In this document: positions 26,870 to 34,952 of the stretch, piece by piece | Numbering within the stretch: position 1 is the stretch's first letter | Layout of the letters: each line of letters opens with the position of its first letter | Assembly (NCBI RefSeq): GCF_008001015.1 | Contig: NZ_CP042862.1 | Location: forward strand, 558,001-622,000 | Origin: Serinicoccus profundi | GTDB taxonomy: Bacteria; Actinomycetota; Actinomycetes; Actinomycetales; Dermatophilaceae | Length of the DNA: 64,000 nucleotides | Direction of reading: 5' to 3' | Notes under the pieces: model-generated | Databases searched by the model: none | Seen by the model: the letters and a program-made list of their open reading frames with translations, nothing else | What the model was told of the DNA's origin: nothing | Translations under genes and position numbers: made by a program

Positions 26870-27268
26870 GTGCCCGGTGGTAAGACACGGTTGGCCAAGC
26901 AGGCCATCAAGTACGGCCCGGTCGTCTACGCCATGGCGCAGAAGTACGGCCCGCAGGTCGTCGACCAGCTCCTCAAGCAGCGGGAGCCGGCGACGAAGTT
27001 CGTCCAGGACCAGGCCTCGCGGGCCCGCACCAACCCGCGCAAGCACGCCCTCGCGCACGCCGACACCGTCGTGGAGGGGTCGCTGCAGCAGGTCTTCCAC
27101 CGCGGCCAGGCCTACTGGGTGGTCTTCTCGCGCAACGAGCCGGTCGGCGTGCACCCGCTCACCGACGCGCCCTTCGAGACGCTGCTGCTCAACGCCGACC
27201 CCGGCAAGCGGCAGACCCCCGAGGCGCTGCGCCGCACGGTGCACCTGCCGAGGCGGGCGCGCCGATGA
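26870..27268 (+). CDS. Conserved actinobacterial protein of unknown function
   Basis: A 132-residue basic protein. The first half is amphipathic helix (KYGPVVYAMAQKYGPQVVDQ). The second half looks like a small beta domain (VVEGSLQQVFHRGQAYWVVF, then NEPVGVHPLTDAPFETLL) with a basic tail. I recognise no named family. GTG 26870 has a strong AGGAGG. It overlaps pdxH by 4 nt, so the two are co-translated. Confidence 0.8.
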   Translation: MPGGKTRLAKQAIKYGPVVYAMAQKYGPQVVDQLLKQREPATKFVQDQASRARTNPRKHALAHADTVVEGSLQQVFHRGQAYWVVFSRNEPVGVHPLTDAPFETLLLNADPGKRQTPEALRRTVHLPRRARR

Positions 27269-27954
27269 GCGGCGACGCGCTGGGCGGCCGCACCGACTAC
27301 AGCGGGGAGGGGATCGTCGAGGCGGACGCCCCGGACGCCCCGCTGCCGCTCGTGCAGGCCTGGCTGGACGCCGCGATCACCCGGCAGGCGGAGCAGGGCG
27401 ACGTGCCGGAGCCGACCGCGATCTCCATCGCGACCGTCGACGGCGAGGGTATGCCGGACGTCCGGACCGTCCTCATGCGCTTCCTCGACGACGCGGGCCC
27501 CGGGTTCCTCACCAACACCGCGTCCGCCAAGGGACGACAGCTGCGGGAGAGCGACGCGGTCGCCGCGGCCCTCACCTGGCCCTCGATGTTCCGGGCCGTC
27601 CGGTTCCGGGGGCACGCGGCGGCCCTCGAGCACGACCTCGTGGCCGACTACTTCCGCAGCCGCCCCTACGGCTCCCGGATCAGCGCGCACGCCTCGGCCC
27701 AGAGCGACCCGGTCGCCGACCGCGCCGCGCTGGAGGAGGCCTACCAGGCGTGCGAGCAGCGCTGGCCGGACACTGGTGACCCCGATGACGTGCCGCTGCC
27801 CGCCCACTGGGGCGGCTACCGGATCGTGGCCGAGCAGGTCGAGGTGTGGGCGGGCCGGCGCAACCGGCTCCACGACCGCCTGGCGTGGACCAGGGTCGGG
27901 CCCGGTGGGCTGGGTGACCCGCAGGCCTGGCGTCGGGGGCGGATCCAGCCATGA
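27265..27954 (+). CDS. pdxH: Pyridoxamine 5'-phosphate oxidase
   Basis: A 229-residue FMN enzyme oxidising PNP/PMP to PLP. Motifs: ISIATVDGEGMPDVRTVLMR, GFLTNTASAKGRQL, SRPYGSRISAHASAQS, and the C-terminal substrate and FMN-contact region VEVWAGRRNRLHDRL ending in RRGRIQP. ATG 27265 overlaps the preceding stop by 4 nt. Confidence 0.95.
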   Translation: MSGDALGGRTDYSGEGIVEADAPDAPLPLVQAWLDAAITRQAEQGDVPEPTAISIATVDGEGMPDVRTVLMRFLDDAGPGFLTNTASAKGRQLRESDAVAAALTWPSMFRAVRFRGHAAALEHDLVADYFRSRPYGSRISAHASAQSDPVADRAALEEAYQACEQRWPDTGDPDDVPLPAHWGGYRIVAEQVEVWAGRRNRLHDRLAWTRVGPGGLGDPQAWRRGRIQP

Positions 27955-27991
27955 GCACCGCTCGGCACGCCGGCGCGGCCGACCACGACCG

Positions 27992-27997
27992 TAGGAT
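27992..27997 (+). promoter_or_regulatory. -10 element of leaderless ideR promoter
   Basis: TAGGAT ends 6 nt before GTG 28004. Confidence 0.55.
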
Positions 27998-28003
27998 GAT
28001 GAC

Positions 28004-28699
28004 GTGAGCGGCGATCTGATCGACACGACGGAGATGTACCTCAAGACCATCTTCGAGCTGGAGGAGGACGGCGTCCTGCCCATGCGCGCCCGCATCGCCG
28101 AGCGGCTGGGCCAGTCCGGGCCGACCGTCTCCCAGACGGTCGCGCGGATGGAGCGCGACGGTCTGCTCGAGCTCGCAGAGGACCGGCACCTCGTGCTGAC
28201 CACGGAGGGTCGCAGCGCAGCCGTGCGCGTCATGCGCAAGCACCGCCTGGCCGAGCGTCTGCTCATGGATGTCATCGGGCTCGACCCCGCCTTCGTCCAC
28301 GAGGAGGCGTGCCGGTGGGAGCACGTCATGAGCGAGCAGGTGGAGCGGCGCATCCTGGAGCTCGTCGAGGACGGCACCAGCTCGCCCTACGGCAACCCCG
28401 TGCCCGGGCTGAGCGAGCTCGGCCGCGACGACGCGCCGCCCCCGCGGGGCGAGCCCAGCAGCGAGCTCGCCGAGCGGCCCGGACGCACCCCGGCGCGCGT
28501 GGTGCGCCTCGGCGAACCCGTGCAGGTCGACCCCGAGGTGCTGGCGCTGCTGCTCGACTCCGGCATCCGCCCGGGCGCCGCCGTGGAGATCTGGGGCGAG
28601 GAGGGGCGGACCATCGTCGGCGCGGTCGACGGAGAGGCCGTCTCCCTGCCTCACGACGTGGCCGGCCACGTGTTCTGCGCCGTGACCCCCGCGTCGTGA
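28004..28699 (+). CDS. ideR: Iron-dependent regulator of the DtxR/IdeR family
   Basis: A 231-residue metalloregulator. The N-terminal winged helix (LIDTTEMYLKTIFELEEDGV, ARIAERLGQSGPTVSQTVAR) is followed by the metal-binding dimerisation domain. The ligands Met11, and the Cys, Glu and His of EACRWEHVMSEQVERR, match the IdeR site, as do the His and Glu of MRKHRLAERLL. A C-terminal SH3-like FeoA domain spans about residues 160-230. It represses iron uptake when Fe2+ is bound. Full conservation of the ligands favours iron sensing over an MntR role. It is a single gene with its own leaderless promoter. Confidence 0.93.
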   Translation: MSGDLIDTTEMYLKTIFELEEDGVLPMRARIAERLGQSGPTVSQTVARMERDGLLELAEDRHLVLTTEGRSAAVRVMRKHRLAERLLMDVIGLDPAFVHEEACRWEHVMSEQVERRILELVEDGTSSPYGNPVPGLSELGRDDAPPPRGEPSSELAERPGRTPARVVRLGEPVQVDPEVLALLLDSGIRPGAAVEIWGEEGRTIVGAVDGEAVSLPHDVAGHVFCAVTPAS

Positions 28700-28819
28700 C
28701 CTGTGAGATGGGTCACTCCGGCGCTGGGAGAATGGGCAAGGAGACCGGCATACGTGCAGGTCAGATGACCTGTGACGGGTGTGGCCTTCACGTTCTATCC
28801 ACAACGTCGTTACCTGAGC

Positions 28820-28849
28820 GTGACATTTGACCGCCGCCCTGTGTAACCT
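28820..28849 (+). promoter_or_regulatory. Promoter of the riboswitch/NlpC transcript
   Basis: GTGACA (28820-28825), an 18-nt spacer, then TAACCT (28844-28849), about 30 nt before the riboswitch. Confidence 0.45.
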
Positions 28850-28879
28850 CGAAGAGTCCTCCTCCCTGGGGGGATCCCC

Positions 28880-29045
28880 GAGCGTGACTGCCTAGTCCTG
28901 TCCGCGCGCAAACGGGGCCGTGGCACGTACGAACCGCTTTGACAGGAGCGGGGGAACCACCTCTGGAGCCGTCCCGCGGCTCCTTGGGGCGCAGGGCCGA
29001 TGCGATCGGCCTAGGGGCACTCCAGCCCAAGCCCGACAGCTCACC
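28880..29045 (+). promoter_or_regulatory. Cyclic di-AMP (ydaO-yuaA) riboswitch
   Basis: The region carries the conserved core of this class: CTGCCTAGTCCTGTC near the 5' side, GACAGGAGCGGGGGAACCA at 28941-28959, TTGGGGCGCAGGGCCGATGC at 28984-29003, AGGGGCAC, and closing sequence CCCAAGCCCGACAGCTCAC. GCGTGA (28882-28887) can pair with TCAC near 29041 as P1. In actinobacteria this class precedes secreted NlpC/P60 or resuscitation-factor cell wall hydrolases, as it does here, and c-di-AMP binding usually turns expression off. Boundaries are approximate. With the promoter, it accounts for the long gene-free stretch 28700-29066. Confidence 0.88.
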
Positions 29046-29066
29046 CCGCAGGCACTGGAGGATTAC

Positions 29067-29924
29067 ATGACCCAGCGCATCACCGGCCGCCACCGTCGGC
29101 CCGGTCGTCTCCGCACGACCAGCTCCACCCTCACCCGCACGGCGGCCGTCGCCGCGACGTCGACCGGCCTGCTGGCCGGAGCGGCGCTGAGCGCCAACGC
29201 CACCCCCGAGGTGGCCAAGGACCGCGAGGCCATCCAGCGTCTCGGCATGGACGTCAGCGCCGACCGCACGGTCACCGTGGACCGTCCGGCCCAGGCCGTC
29301 GCGGCCCCGTCCGACGTCGAGCTCGAGTCCTTCGGCATCGGTGGCTTCACCGCCTACACCCCCGAGGTCGAGGTCGAGGTTCCGGTCGTCGCCGAGGCCG
29401 CCCCGGTGCAGGAGCAGGCCGCTGCCCCCGTCGAGGAGCAGGCTGCCGCCCCGGTCCAGGAGCAGGTCTCCACCCGTGAGGAGACCAGCGCCAGCCGCAC
29501 CAACGAGCGTGCCGCCACCCCGGAGCCCGTCGTCGAGGCCGAGCCGGTCGTCGCCGCCGAGCCCGAGCCGGAGCCCGCCGCTCCCGCCCCCAGCGGCGGT
29601 GTCTTGGGTGTGGCCGCCGGCCTGACCGGGACCCCGTATCAGTGGGGCGGAAGCACTCCGGCTGGTTTCGACTGCTCCGGATTCACCAGCTACGTCTTCG
29701 CCCAGGTCGGCATCTCCCTGCCGCGGACCGCTGCGCAGCAGCAGGCCTTCGCCACCCCGGTGAGCAACCCGCAGCCGGGCGACCTGGTGTTCTACGGCTA
29801 CCCGGCCTACCACATCGGCATCTACGCTGGCGACGGCATGATGTACGACTCCCCGCGGCCGGGCAAGGTGCTCGATCTGCGCCCCGTCTTCGACGGCGTG
29901 TCCGGCTACGGCCGGGTCGGCTGA
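29067..29924 (+). CDS. Secreted NlpC/P60 peptidoglycan hydrolase
   Basis: A 285-residue secreted cysteine peptidase that cleaves peptide stems of peptidoglycan. A long Arg-rich n-region and hydrophobic stretch (TAAVAATSTGLLAGAALSANA) form the signal peptide. Residues about 85-195 are a low-complexity Pro/Ala/Glu/Val linker with repeats of PVQEQAAAPVEEQ type. The NlpC/P60 domain (about 190-285) has catalytic Cys203 in GFDCSGFTSYVF and His249 in YHIGIYAG. GGAGG precedes the ATG by 7 nt. Expression is probably set by the c-di-AMP riboswitch, linking wall hydrolysis to turgor and osmotic signalling. Confidence 0.93.
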   Translation: MTQRITGRHRRPGRLRTTSSTLTRTAAVAATSTGLLAGAALSANATPEVAKDREAIQRLGMDVSADRTVTVDRPAQAVAAPSDVELESFGIGGFTAYTPEVEVEVPVVAEAAPVQEQAAAPVEEQAAAPVQEQVSTREETSASRTNERAATPEPVVEAEPVVAAEPEPEPAAPAPSGGVLGVAAGLTGTPYQWGGSTPAGFDCSGFTSYVFAQVGISLPRTAAQQQAFATPVSNPQPGDLVFYGYPAYHIGIYAGDGMMYDSPRPGKVLDLRPVFDGVSGYGRVG

Positions 29925-29943
29925 CCCAGCACCTCAGCACTGC

Positions 29944-29986
29944 CCGAAGGGCCCCGTACCGCATCGCGCGGGACGGGGCCCTTCGG
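29944..29986 (+). terminator. Terminator after the NlpC/P60 gene
   Basis: Perfect 14-bp arms CCGAAGGGCCCCGT and ACGGGGCCCTTCGG with a 15-nt loop. Confidence 0.8.
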
Positions 29987-30018
29987 CATACCTGGGGCCT
30001 TTCGGCATACCCGGGGCA
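29982..30018. repeat. Two tandem copies of TTCGGCATACCYGGGGC
   Basis: Copies at 29982-29998 and 30001-30017 differ by one base. Both contain GGCATACC, and the first overlaps the terminator arm. Confidence 0.6.
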
Positions 30019-30110
30019 GAACGCCGCGCCCCCGCGTCAGCACCCGGGGCGCTCGGAACAGGGGTGCGGGGACAACCCGGCCCGGCCCGCCGGTCTGCTG
30101 CCGCTCCGCC

Positions 30111-31205
30111 TCAGCGGGCGGCGAGGGCGTCGTCGGGGGAGGGCTCGGTGCTCGCCTCGTCCGACTCGTCGTCGAACTCGCCGAGGATCTGCTCGAGGAT
30201 GTCCTCCATCGAGGCCATGCCGACCACGCGCCCGTGCTCGTCGCGCACCAGCGCCAACTGGCCGCGCTGCTGCCGCAGGCTGGACACCGCGTCGATGAGC
30301 GGCATGTCCGAGGGCAGCGAGGCGACCGGCTGCAGGAAGTCGCCCAGCGGGCGCTCCCCGCGCCCCTGCGCCGAGGCGAGGATGGCGTCGCGGACGTGGA
30401 CGAGCCCGCGGATCCGCCGCTGACCCTCCCGGCCGGTCGGCTCCACCACGAAGAGTCGGCTGCGGCCGCTCTCGCGACTGATCCGCTCGACGTCGGCCGC
30501 GGTGGCGGTGCGCGGGATCGTCACCGCCCGGGTGGTCGGGAACATCACCGAGGCGACCTTCTCCTCCTCCAGGCGCAGGGCGCCGGTGAGGATCTGGTGG
30601 TCGGCGTCCTCGAGCACGCCGTGCTCGTAGGACTGGGCCAGCAGCAGCTGCAGGTCGGCGGGGGTCTGGGTGTTGCCGAGGGCATCGACCGGGTCGACCC
30701 CGCCGAGCTTGAGCAGGGCGTTGGCCAGGGCGTTCATCAGCCACAGCACCGGGCGCATGACCCAGGTGAAGGCGCGGAAGGGCAGCGCCAGCATCATCGC
30801 CGAGCTCTCCGGGTGCGAGATCGCCCAGGACTTGGGCGCCATCTCGCCGACCACCATGTGCAGGAAGACCACGACCGAGACCGCGATGGCCACGGCGATC
30901 GCGTGCACCATGACGTCCGGGACGCCGAGGGCGTAGAACACCGGCTCGAGCAGGTAGGCGAGCGCCGGCTTGGCCAGCGCGCCCAGCGCCAGGGTGCACA
31001 GCGTGATGCCCAGCTGGGCGCCGGCCAGCATGAGGGACAGCTCCTTGGAGGCGTCCACCGCGGCGCGCGCTGCGCGGCTGCCCTCCTCGGCGCGCTCCTC
31101 GAGCCGGTGCCGCTTGGCCGCGACGATCGCGAACTCCGCGGCCACGAAGAAGCCGTTGGCCACGAGCAGCACGACGCTCAGCAGCAGGGCCTGGGTGGTG
31201 CTCAT
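30111..31205 (-). CDS. DUF21/CBS domain membrane protein (CNNM/HlyC-CorC family), short form
   Basis: A 364-residue protein: DUF21 membrane domain (about 1-190) with helices including TQALLLSVVLLVANGFFVAA and the motif VVGEMAPKSWAIS, then a CBS pair (about 205-340, ending VRDEHGRVVGMASMEDILEQ). It ends right after the CBS pair, so the C-terminal CorC_HlyC domain is absent. Relatives are implicated in magnesium or other cation homeostasis. It overlaps its longer paralogue upstream by 4 nt, so the two are co-translated and may form a heterodimer. Confidence 0.92.
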   Translation of the reverse strand: MSTTQALLLSVVLLVANGFFVAAEFAIVAAKRHRLEERAEEGSRAARAAVDASKELSLMLAGAQLGITLCTLALGALAKPALAYLLEPVFYALGVPDVMVHAIAVAIAVSVVVFLHMVVGEMAPKSWAISHPESSAMMLALPFRAFTWVMRPVLWLMNALANALLKLGGVDPVDALGNTQTPADLQLLLAQSYEHGVLEDADHQILTGALRLEEEKVASVMFPTTRAVTIPRTATAADVERISRESGRSRLFVVEPTGREGQRRIRGLVHVRDAILASAQGRGERPLGDFLQPVASLPSDMPLIDAVSSLRQQRGQLALVRDEHGRVVGMASMEDILEQILGEFDDESDEASTEPSPDDALAAR

Positions 31206-32659
31206 CGGGCTGCCTCCAGCTGCGGTGCGGATGCGTGGGTCTCGTCGTCGGTGGCGATCACCAGGCCGTCGCCGAGCTGCTCGCGCTCCTCGGCACGCAG
31301 CTCGTGCCAGTCCTGCGCGGTGCGGGTGACCAGCGGGTGCATCATGACGACGTCCGGGACGTAGCGCTGGGTGCTCACCACGTCGATCCGGGTGAGGTGG
31401 ACGTACTCCTCGCCCTCGCCGTCGCGGGTGGTCCAGGTGACGACGACGCTGTCGCCCTCCTCGGCCGTCCGGCCCAGCTGGTCCAGGATCAGGCCGGAGA
31501 GGGTGTCGTAGTGCTCGTGCTCGGGCAGCTCGATCCCGGTCAGCTGGGCGACCTCGTCGATGCGCAGCCGGGCCGAGAGGTCCCAGATGCCGTTGGCGCG
31601 GGCCGCGCTGGTGGCCTGCTCGTCGTCGTCCTCGTCCCAGATCTCGCCCACGACCTCCTCGGCGACGTCCTCGAAGGTCACGATCCCGGCGAACCCGCCG
31701 TACTCGTCGACGACCACGGCCAGCTGCTGGTGGCTCTCGCGGAGCGCCTCGAGCACCTTGGGCAGCGGCAGCGACTCGGGCAGGATCACCGCGTCATCGG
31801 CCAGGTCGCGCACCAGGGTGGTATGCCGTGCGGCCGGCTCGACCTCGAGAAGGTCGTGCAGACCGATCACGCCGACAATGTCGTCGATGTCGCGGCCGAT
31901 GACCGGGAAGCGGGAGTGGCCGGTCTCCAGCGCCTCGAGCACCGCCGCGGCGGGAACGTCGGCCTGGATCGTCTCGACCGACGTGCGCGGCGTCATGACC
32001 TCCTCGGCGACCCGGTCACGGAAGGCCAGGCCCCGCTCCAGCAGGGTCGAGAGGTCCTCGTCGAGGGTGCCCCCGCTGTGCGACTCGGCGATGATCCGGG
32101 TGAGGTCCTCCGGGGTCGCGCCCTGAGGGAGCTCCTCGACCGGGTCGATCCCGACCGAGCGGAGCAGCGCGTTGGAGGCCTTGTCGAAGAGGTTGATGAC
32201 CGGCCCGAGCACGGTGAGGTAGAGCAGGGTGCTGCGCGAGAGGGCACGGGCCAGCGGCACCGGGCGGGCGATCGCCCAGTTCTTGGGGCCGAGCTCGCCG
32301 ATGACCATCTGCAGGATGGTGGAGAAGACGAGCGTCCCTATCGAGAAGAGCGAGATCATGGCGGCGCGCGCGAGCAGCCCGGCGTCGGCATACTCATCGG
32401 TCAACCCGCGCACGAGCAGGGCCTCACCGAGGTAGCCGACGAGCAGTGCGGTCACGGTGATCCCGAACTGCGCGCCCGAGAGGGTGAAGGACAGGCGGGA
32501 GGTGACCTTGAGCGCGCGTTGTGCAGGCGCGTCACCCTCGTCGGCGAGCTGGCGCAGCTTGCCGCGGTCGACGCTGACGTAGGCGAACTCCTGGGCGACG
32601 AAGTAGCCCGTCATCACGGTCAGGACGACGATGACGACGACGCCGCTGACGATCAGCAT
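31202..32659 (-). CDS. DUF21/CBS/CorC_HlyC domain membrane protein, long form
   Basis: A 485-residue CNNM-like protein: DUF21 domain (about 1-205; LSGAQFGITVTALLVGYLGE, VIGELGPKNWAIARP), CBS pair (about 220-350; MTPRTSVETIQ, VVDEYGGFAGIVTFEDVAEE) and a C-terminal CorC_HlyC FAD-like domain (about 365-450; GIELPEHEHYDTLSGLILDQ). It is probably involved in divalent cation efflux or homeostasis. It is the first gene of a two-gene operon with the short paralogue and divergent from crcB. Confidence 0.93.
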   Translation of the reverse strand: MLIVSGVVVIVVLTVMTGYFVAQEFAYVSVDRGKLRQLADEGDAPAQRALKVTSRLSFTLSGAQFGITVTALLVGYLGEALLVRGLTDEYADAGLLARAAMISLFSIGTLVFSTILQMVIGELGPKNWAIARPVPLARALSRSTLLYLTVLGPVINLFDKASNALLRSVGIDPVEELPQGATPEDLTRIIAESHSGGTLDEDLSTLLERGLAFRDRVAEEVMTPRTSVETIQADVPAAAVLEALETGHSRFPVIGRDIDDIVGVIGLHDLLEVEPAARHTTLVRDLADDAVILPESLPLPKVLEALRESHQQLAVVVDEYGGFAGIVTFEDVAEEVVGEIWDEDDDEQATSAARANGIWDLSARLRIDEVAQLTGIELPEHEHYDTLSGLILDQLGRTAEEGDSVVVTWTTRDGEGEEYVHLTRIDVVSTQRYVPDVVMMHPLVTRTAQDWHELRAEEREQLGDGLVIATDDETHASAPQLEAAR

Positions 32660-32771
32660 GAGGTGTCCCCCGCACCTCTGGGCAGCCGGGCGATGGTGCC
32701 GCCCGGCCAGGGACTCGGAGGTTGCGCGTCAGAGCACGGTCGATCCATGCGGACCAGTGTACGACCGCCGG

Positions 32772-32777
32772 TAGGGT
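32772..32777 (+). promoter_or_regulatory. -10 element of leaderless crcB promoter
   Basis: TAGGGT ends 6 nt before GTG 32784. The lack of a leader leaves no room for a fluoride riboswitch. Confidence 0.5.
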
Positions 32778-32783
32778 CGCACC

Positions 32784-33197
32784 GTGTCATCGTCCACAGG
32801 CGCCGCCCGGCACCCCCTGCACCCGGCGACCCTGATGAGCGTCGCGCTGGGAGGGGCGGTGGGGGCGCTGCTGCGGTGGGGGTTGGAGCTGGCGCTCCCC
32901 ACGGAGCAGACGGCCTGGCCCTGGGCGACCCTGCTGGCCAACGTCCTCGGCAGCGCGGCCCTCGCGTGGCTGGTGGTGCACGGCGACCGCCGCCACCACC
33001 CGTCCTGGGTCCGCCCCGCCGTCGGCACCGGGCTGCTCGGCGGGTTCACGACCTTCTCGACGTATGCCGTGCAGGTCGCGGTGATCGGGTCGGGGACGCC
33101 GGCGCTCGCCCTGCTCTACCTCTTGGCCACGGCCGCGCTGTGCGTCCTCGCGGCCGCGCTGGCCGGGGGAGCCGCCCGGCGGTGGGGTCGCCGATGA
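32784..33197 (+). CDS. crcB: Fluoride channel subunit CrcB/Fluc (first copy)
   Basis: A 137-residue, four-helix membrane protein. Conserved Fluc segments: LGGAVGALLRWGLELALP in helix 1, NVLGSAALAW in helix 2 and TGLLGGFTTFSTYAVQ in helix 3, the pore region with the phenylalanine box. It forms a dual-topology or paired channel that exports fluoride. A second crcB overlaps by 4 nt, so the channel is probably a heterodimer, usual for Gram-positive pairs. Confidence 0.93.
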   Translation: MSSSTGAARHPLHPATLMSVALGGAVGALLRWGLELALPTEQTAWPWATLLANVLGSAALAWLVVHGDRRHHPSWVRPAVGTGLLGGFTTFSTYAVQVAVIGSGTPALALLYLLATAALCVLAAALAGGAARRWGRR

Positions 33198-33571
33198 CCG
33201 GGGGTGTGCCGGTGCTCGTCGCCGTGCTGTGCGTCGCGGTCGGCGGCGCGGCCGGCGCGGTGCTGCGCCACCTGGCCTCACGGCCGCCGCTCGGGCCGTT
33301 CCGCGGGGTGCTGGCGGTCAACGTGGCCGGGGCGGCCGGGCTGGGCGTCCTCGTCGGGCTGGCCGACACCCTCGCGCCCTGGCTGTTCCTGCTCCTCGGG
33401 ACGGGTCTGTGCGGGGCGCTGACGACCTGGAGCACGCTCGCGGTGCAGACCTGGGAGACCGGGCGGTGCTCGCCGCGGCGAGCGGCGGCATACCTCGGCC
33501 TGAACCTCGCCCTCGGCGTGCCGGCCGCGCTGCTCGCCCTGGCCCTCACCGCGGCCCTCGTCGGCCCGTGA
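33194..33571 (+). CDS. crcB: Fluoride channel subunit CrcB/Fluc (second copy)
   Basis: A 125-residue partner of the preceding CrcB. Motifs are VGGAAGAVLRHLAS, LAVNVAGAAGLGVLVG and GTGLCGALTTWSTLAVQ. The FTTFST motif of its partner is TTWST here, so the pore phenylalanine is replaced by Trp on this side. ATG 33194 overlaps the previous stop. Confidence 0.92.
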   Translation: MTGGVPVLVAVLCVAVGGAAGAVLRHLASRPPLGPFRGVLAVNVAGAAGLGVLVGLADTLAPWLFLLLGTGLCGALTTWSTLAVQTWETGRCSPRRAAAYLGLNLALGVPAALLALALTAALVGP

Positions 33572-33677
33572 CCCCCGGCGGGATCACCGACACGACCCGC
33601 ATCTCCCGAGGTCTGTCGGTGCCCTCTCCTACGGTGGAAGCCACATCCCGACCGGAGACGAGAGGAGGGCGGGACAC

Positions 33678-34952
33678 GTGGTGCGCTTCCTGCACACGGC
33701 CGACTGGCAGATCGGCATGACCCGTCGCTTCCTCGAGCCGGAGGCGCAGGCGAGGTTCACCGCGGCCCGCGCCGAGGCCGTCCGCGAGGTGGGACGAGTG
33801 GCTGTGGAGCAGCGGTGCGACTTCGTCGTGGTCTGCGGCGACGTCTTCGAGAGCAACCACCTCACCGGCCAGACCGTGCGTCGCGCGCTGGAGGCGCTGC
33901 GCTCGGTGCCGGTGCCCGTCTACCTCCTGCCCGGCAACCACGACCCCCTCGACGCCGCGTCGATCTACCGCTCCGACGTCTTCGCGCAGGAGCGTCCCGC
34001 GCACGTCCACGTCCTCGACACCGCCGGGGCGCACGAGGTCACACCCGGGGTCGAGCTGGTGGCCGCGCCCTGGGAGAGCAAGCACCCCGGCCGCGACCTC
34101 GTGGGCGAGGCCCTCATGACGCTGCCCGAGGGGCCCGCGCCGGAGGGCGTCGTCCGGGTGCTCGTGGGCCACGGCGGGGTCGACGACTTCGACCCGGAGT
34201 GGCGCGACGCCGCGACCATCCGCACCGGCCCGCTGACCGCAGCGCTCGACGAGGGCCGGGTCCACTACGTCGCACTGGGCGACCGCCATTCCTTCACCGC
34301 CGTCGCGGGACGCGACGACATCTACTACCCCGGTGCCCCGGAGCCCACCCGGGAGACCGAGGTCGACCCCGGGCAGGTCCTCGTGGTCGAGGTCGACCCG
34401 GCTCGCACGGCAGGGGAGCGGGTCCAGGTGGCGGCCCATCCGGTCGCGACCTGGCGCTTCCTCGTCCTCGACCGCGAGGTCGACAGCGATACCGACCTCG
34501 ACGCGCTCGACGCGGAGCTGGGTGCTCTCCACGACAAGGACCGCACGGTCGTCTTCCTCAACCTGCGCGGCACCCTGGGCGTGGCTCAGCACGCCCGGTT
34601 GGAGCAGGTGCGGGAGCGGCATCGTGACCACCTCGGCGCGCTCGTCGAGCGGGAGCAGCACCGGGAGGTGAGCGTCGTCTCCGAGGAGGAGGTATGGCGC
34701 GACCTCGGGCTCGGTGGATACCTCGCGAGCGCCGTCGACCAGATCCAGGGACAGGCACAGGGGTCGGCGGCCGAGGATGCCGAGGTCGACCCCCTCGCGG
34801 ACCGGGCGGGGCGTTCCGCGCTGCGGCGCGAAGGTCGGGCCGTCGGTGGGAAGGAGCCGCGCCGCGGGTTCGTCGTGGGCCGGGCCGATGACGACGAGAG
34901 CGCCCGCGACGCGCTGTCGCTGCTCTACCGGCTGAGCAGGAGCCGATCATGA
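33678..34952 (+). CDS. Metallophosphoesterase of the YhaO/SbcD (Mre11-like) family
   Basis: A 424-residue predicted DNA repair nuclease. All Mre11/SbcD metal motifs are visible: HTADWQIG near residue 6, VVCGDVFESN, LLPGNHDPLD, VLVGHGGVDD and ALGDRHS. The ATPase partner lies immediately downstream with a 4-nt overlap. The partner's YhaN-like Walker motifs place the pair nearer to Bacillus YhaO/YhaN than to canonical SbcCD. The C-terminal 80 residues are an acidic and basic variable tail. GAGGAGGG precedes the GTG; a second GTG (33681) directly follows and could also be the start. Confidence 0.9.
   Translation: MVRFLHTADWQIGMTRRFLEPEAQARFTAARAEAVREVGRVAVEQRCDFVVVCGDVFESNHLTGQTVRRALEALRSVPVPVYLLPGNHDPLDAASIYRSDVFAQERPAHVHVLDTAGAHEVTPGVELVAAPWESKHPGRDLVGEALMTLPEGPAPEGVVRVLVGHGGVDDFDPEWRDAATIRTGPLTAALDEGRVHYVALGDRHSFTAVAGRDDIYYPGAPEPTRETEVDPGQVLVVEVDPARTAGERVQVAAHPVATWRFLVLDREVDSDTDLDALDAELGALHDKDRTVVFLNLRGTLGVAQHARLEQVRERHRDHLGALVEREQHREVSVVSEEEVWRDLGLGGYLASAVDQIQGQAQGSAAEDAEVDPLADRAGRSALRREGRAVGGKEPRRGFVVGRADDDESARDALSLLYRLSRSRS

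Noticed and set aside
32660-32783. Fluoride riboswitch before crcB or magnesium riboswitch before the CBS genes
   Set aside because: The crcB transcript appears leaderless, and no conserved core of either class was recognised in the gap.
31235-33571. 778-codon plus-strand frame spanning the CBS operon and crcB
   Set aside because: Mostly antisense to the two DUF21/CBS genes; only its end (33194-33571) is a real gene.
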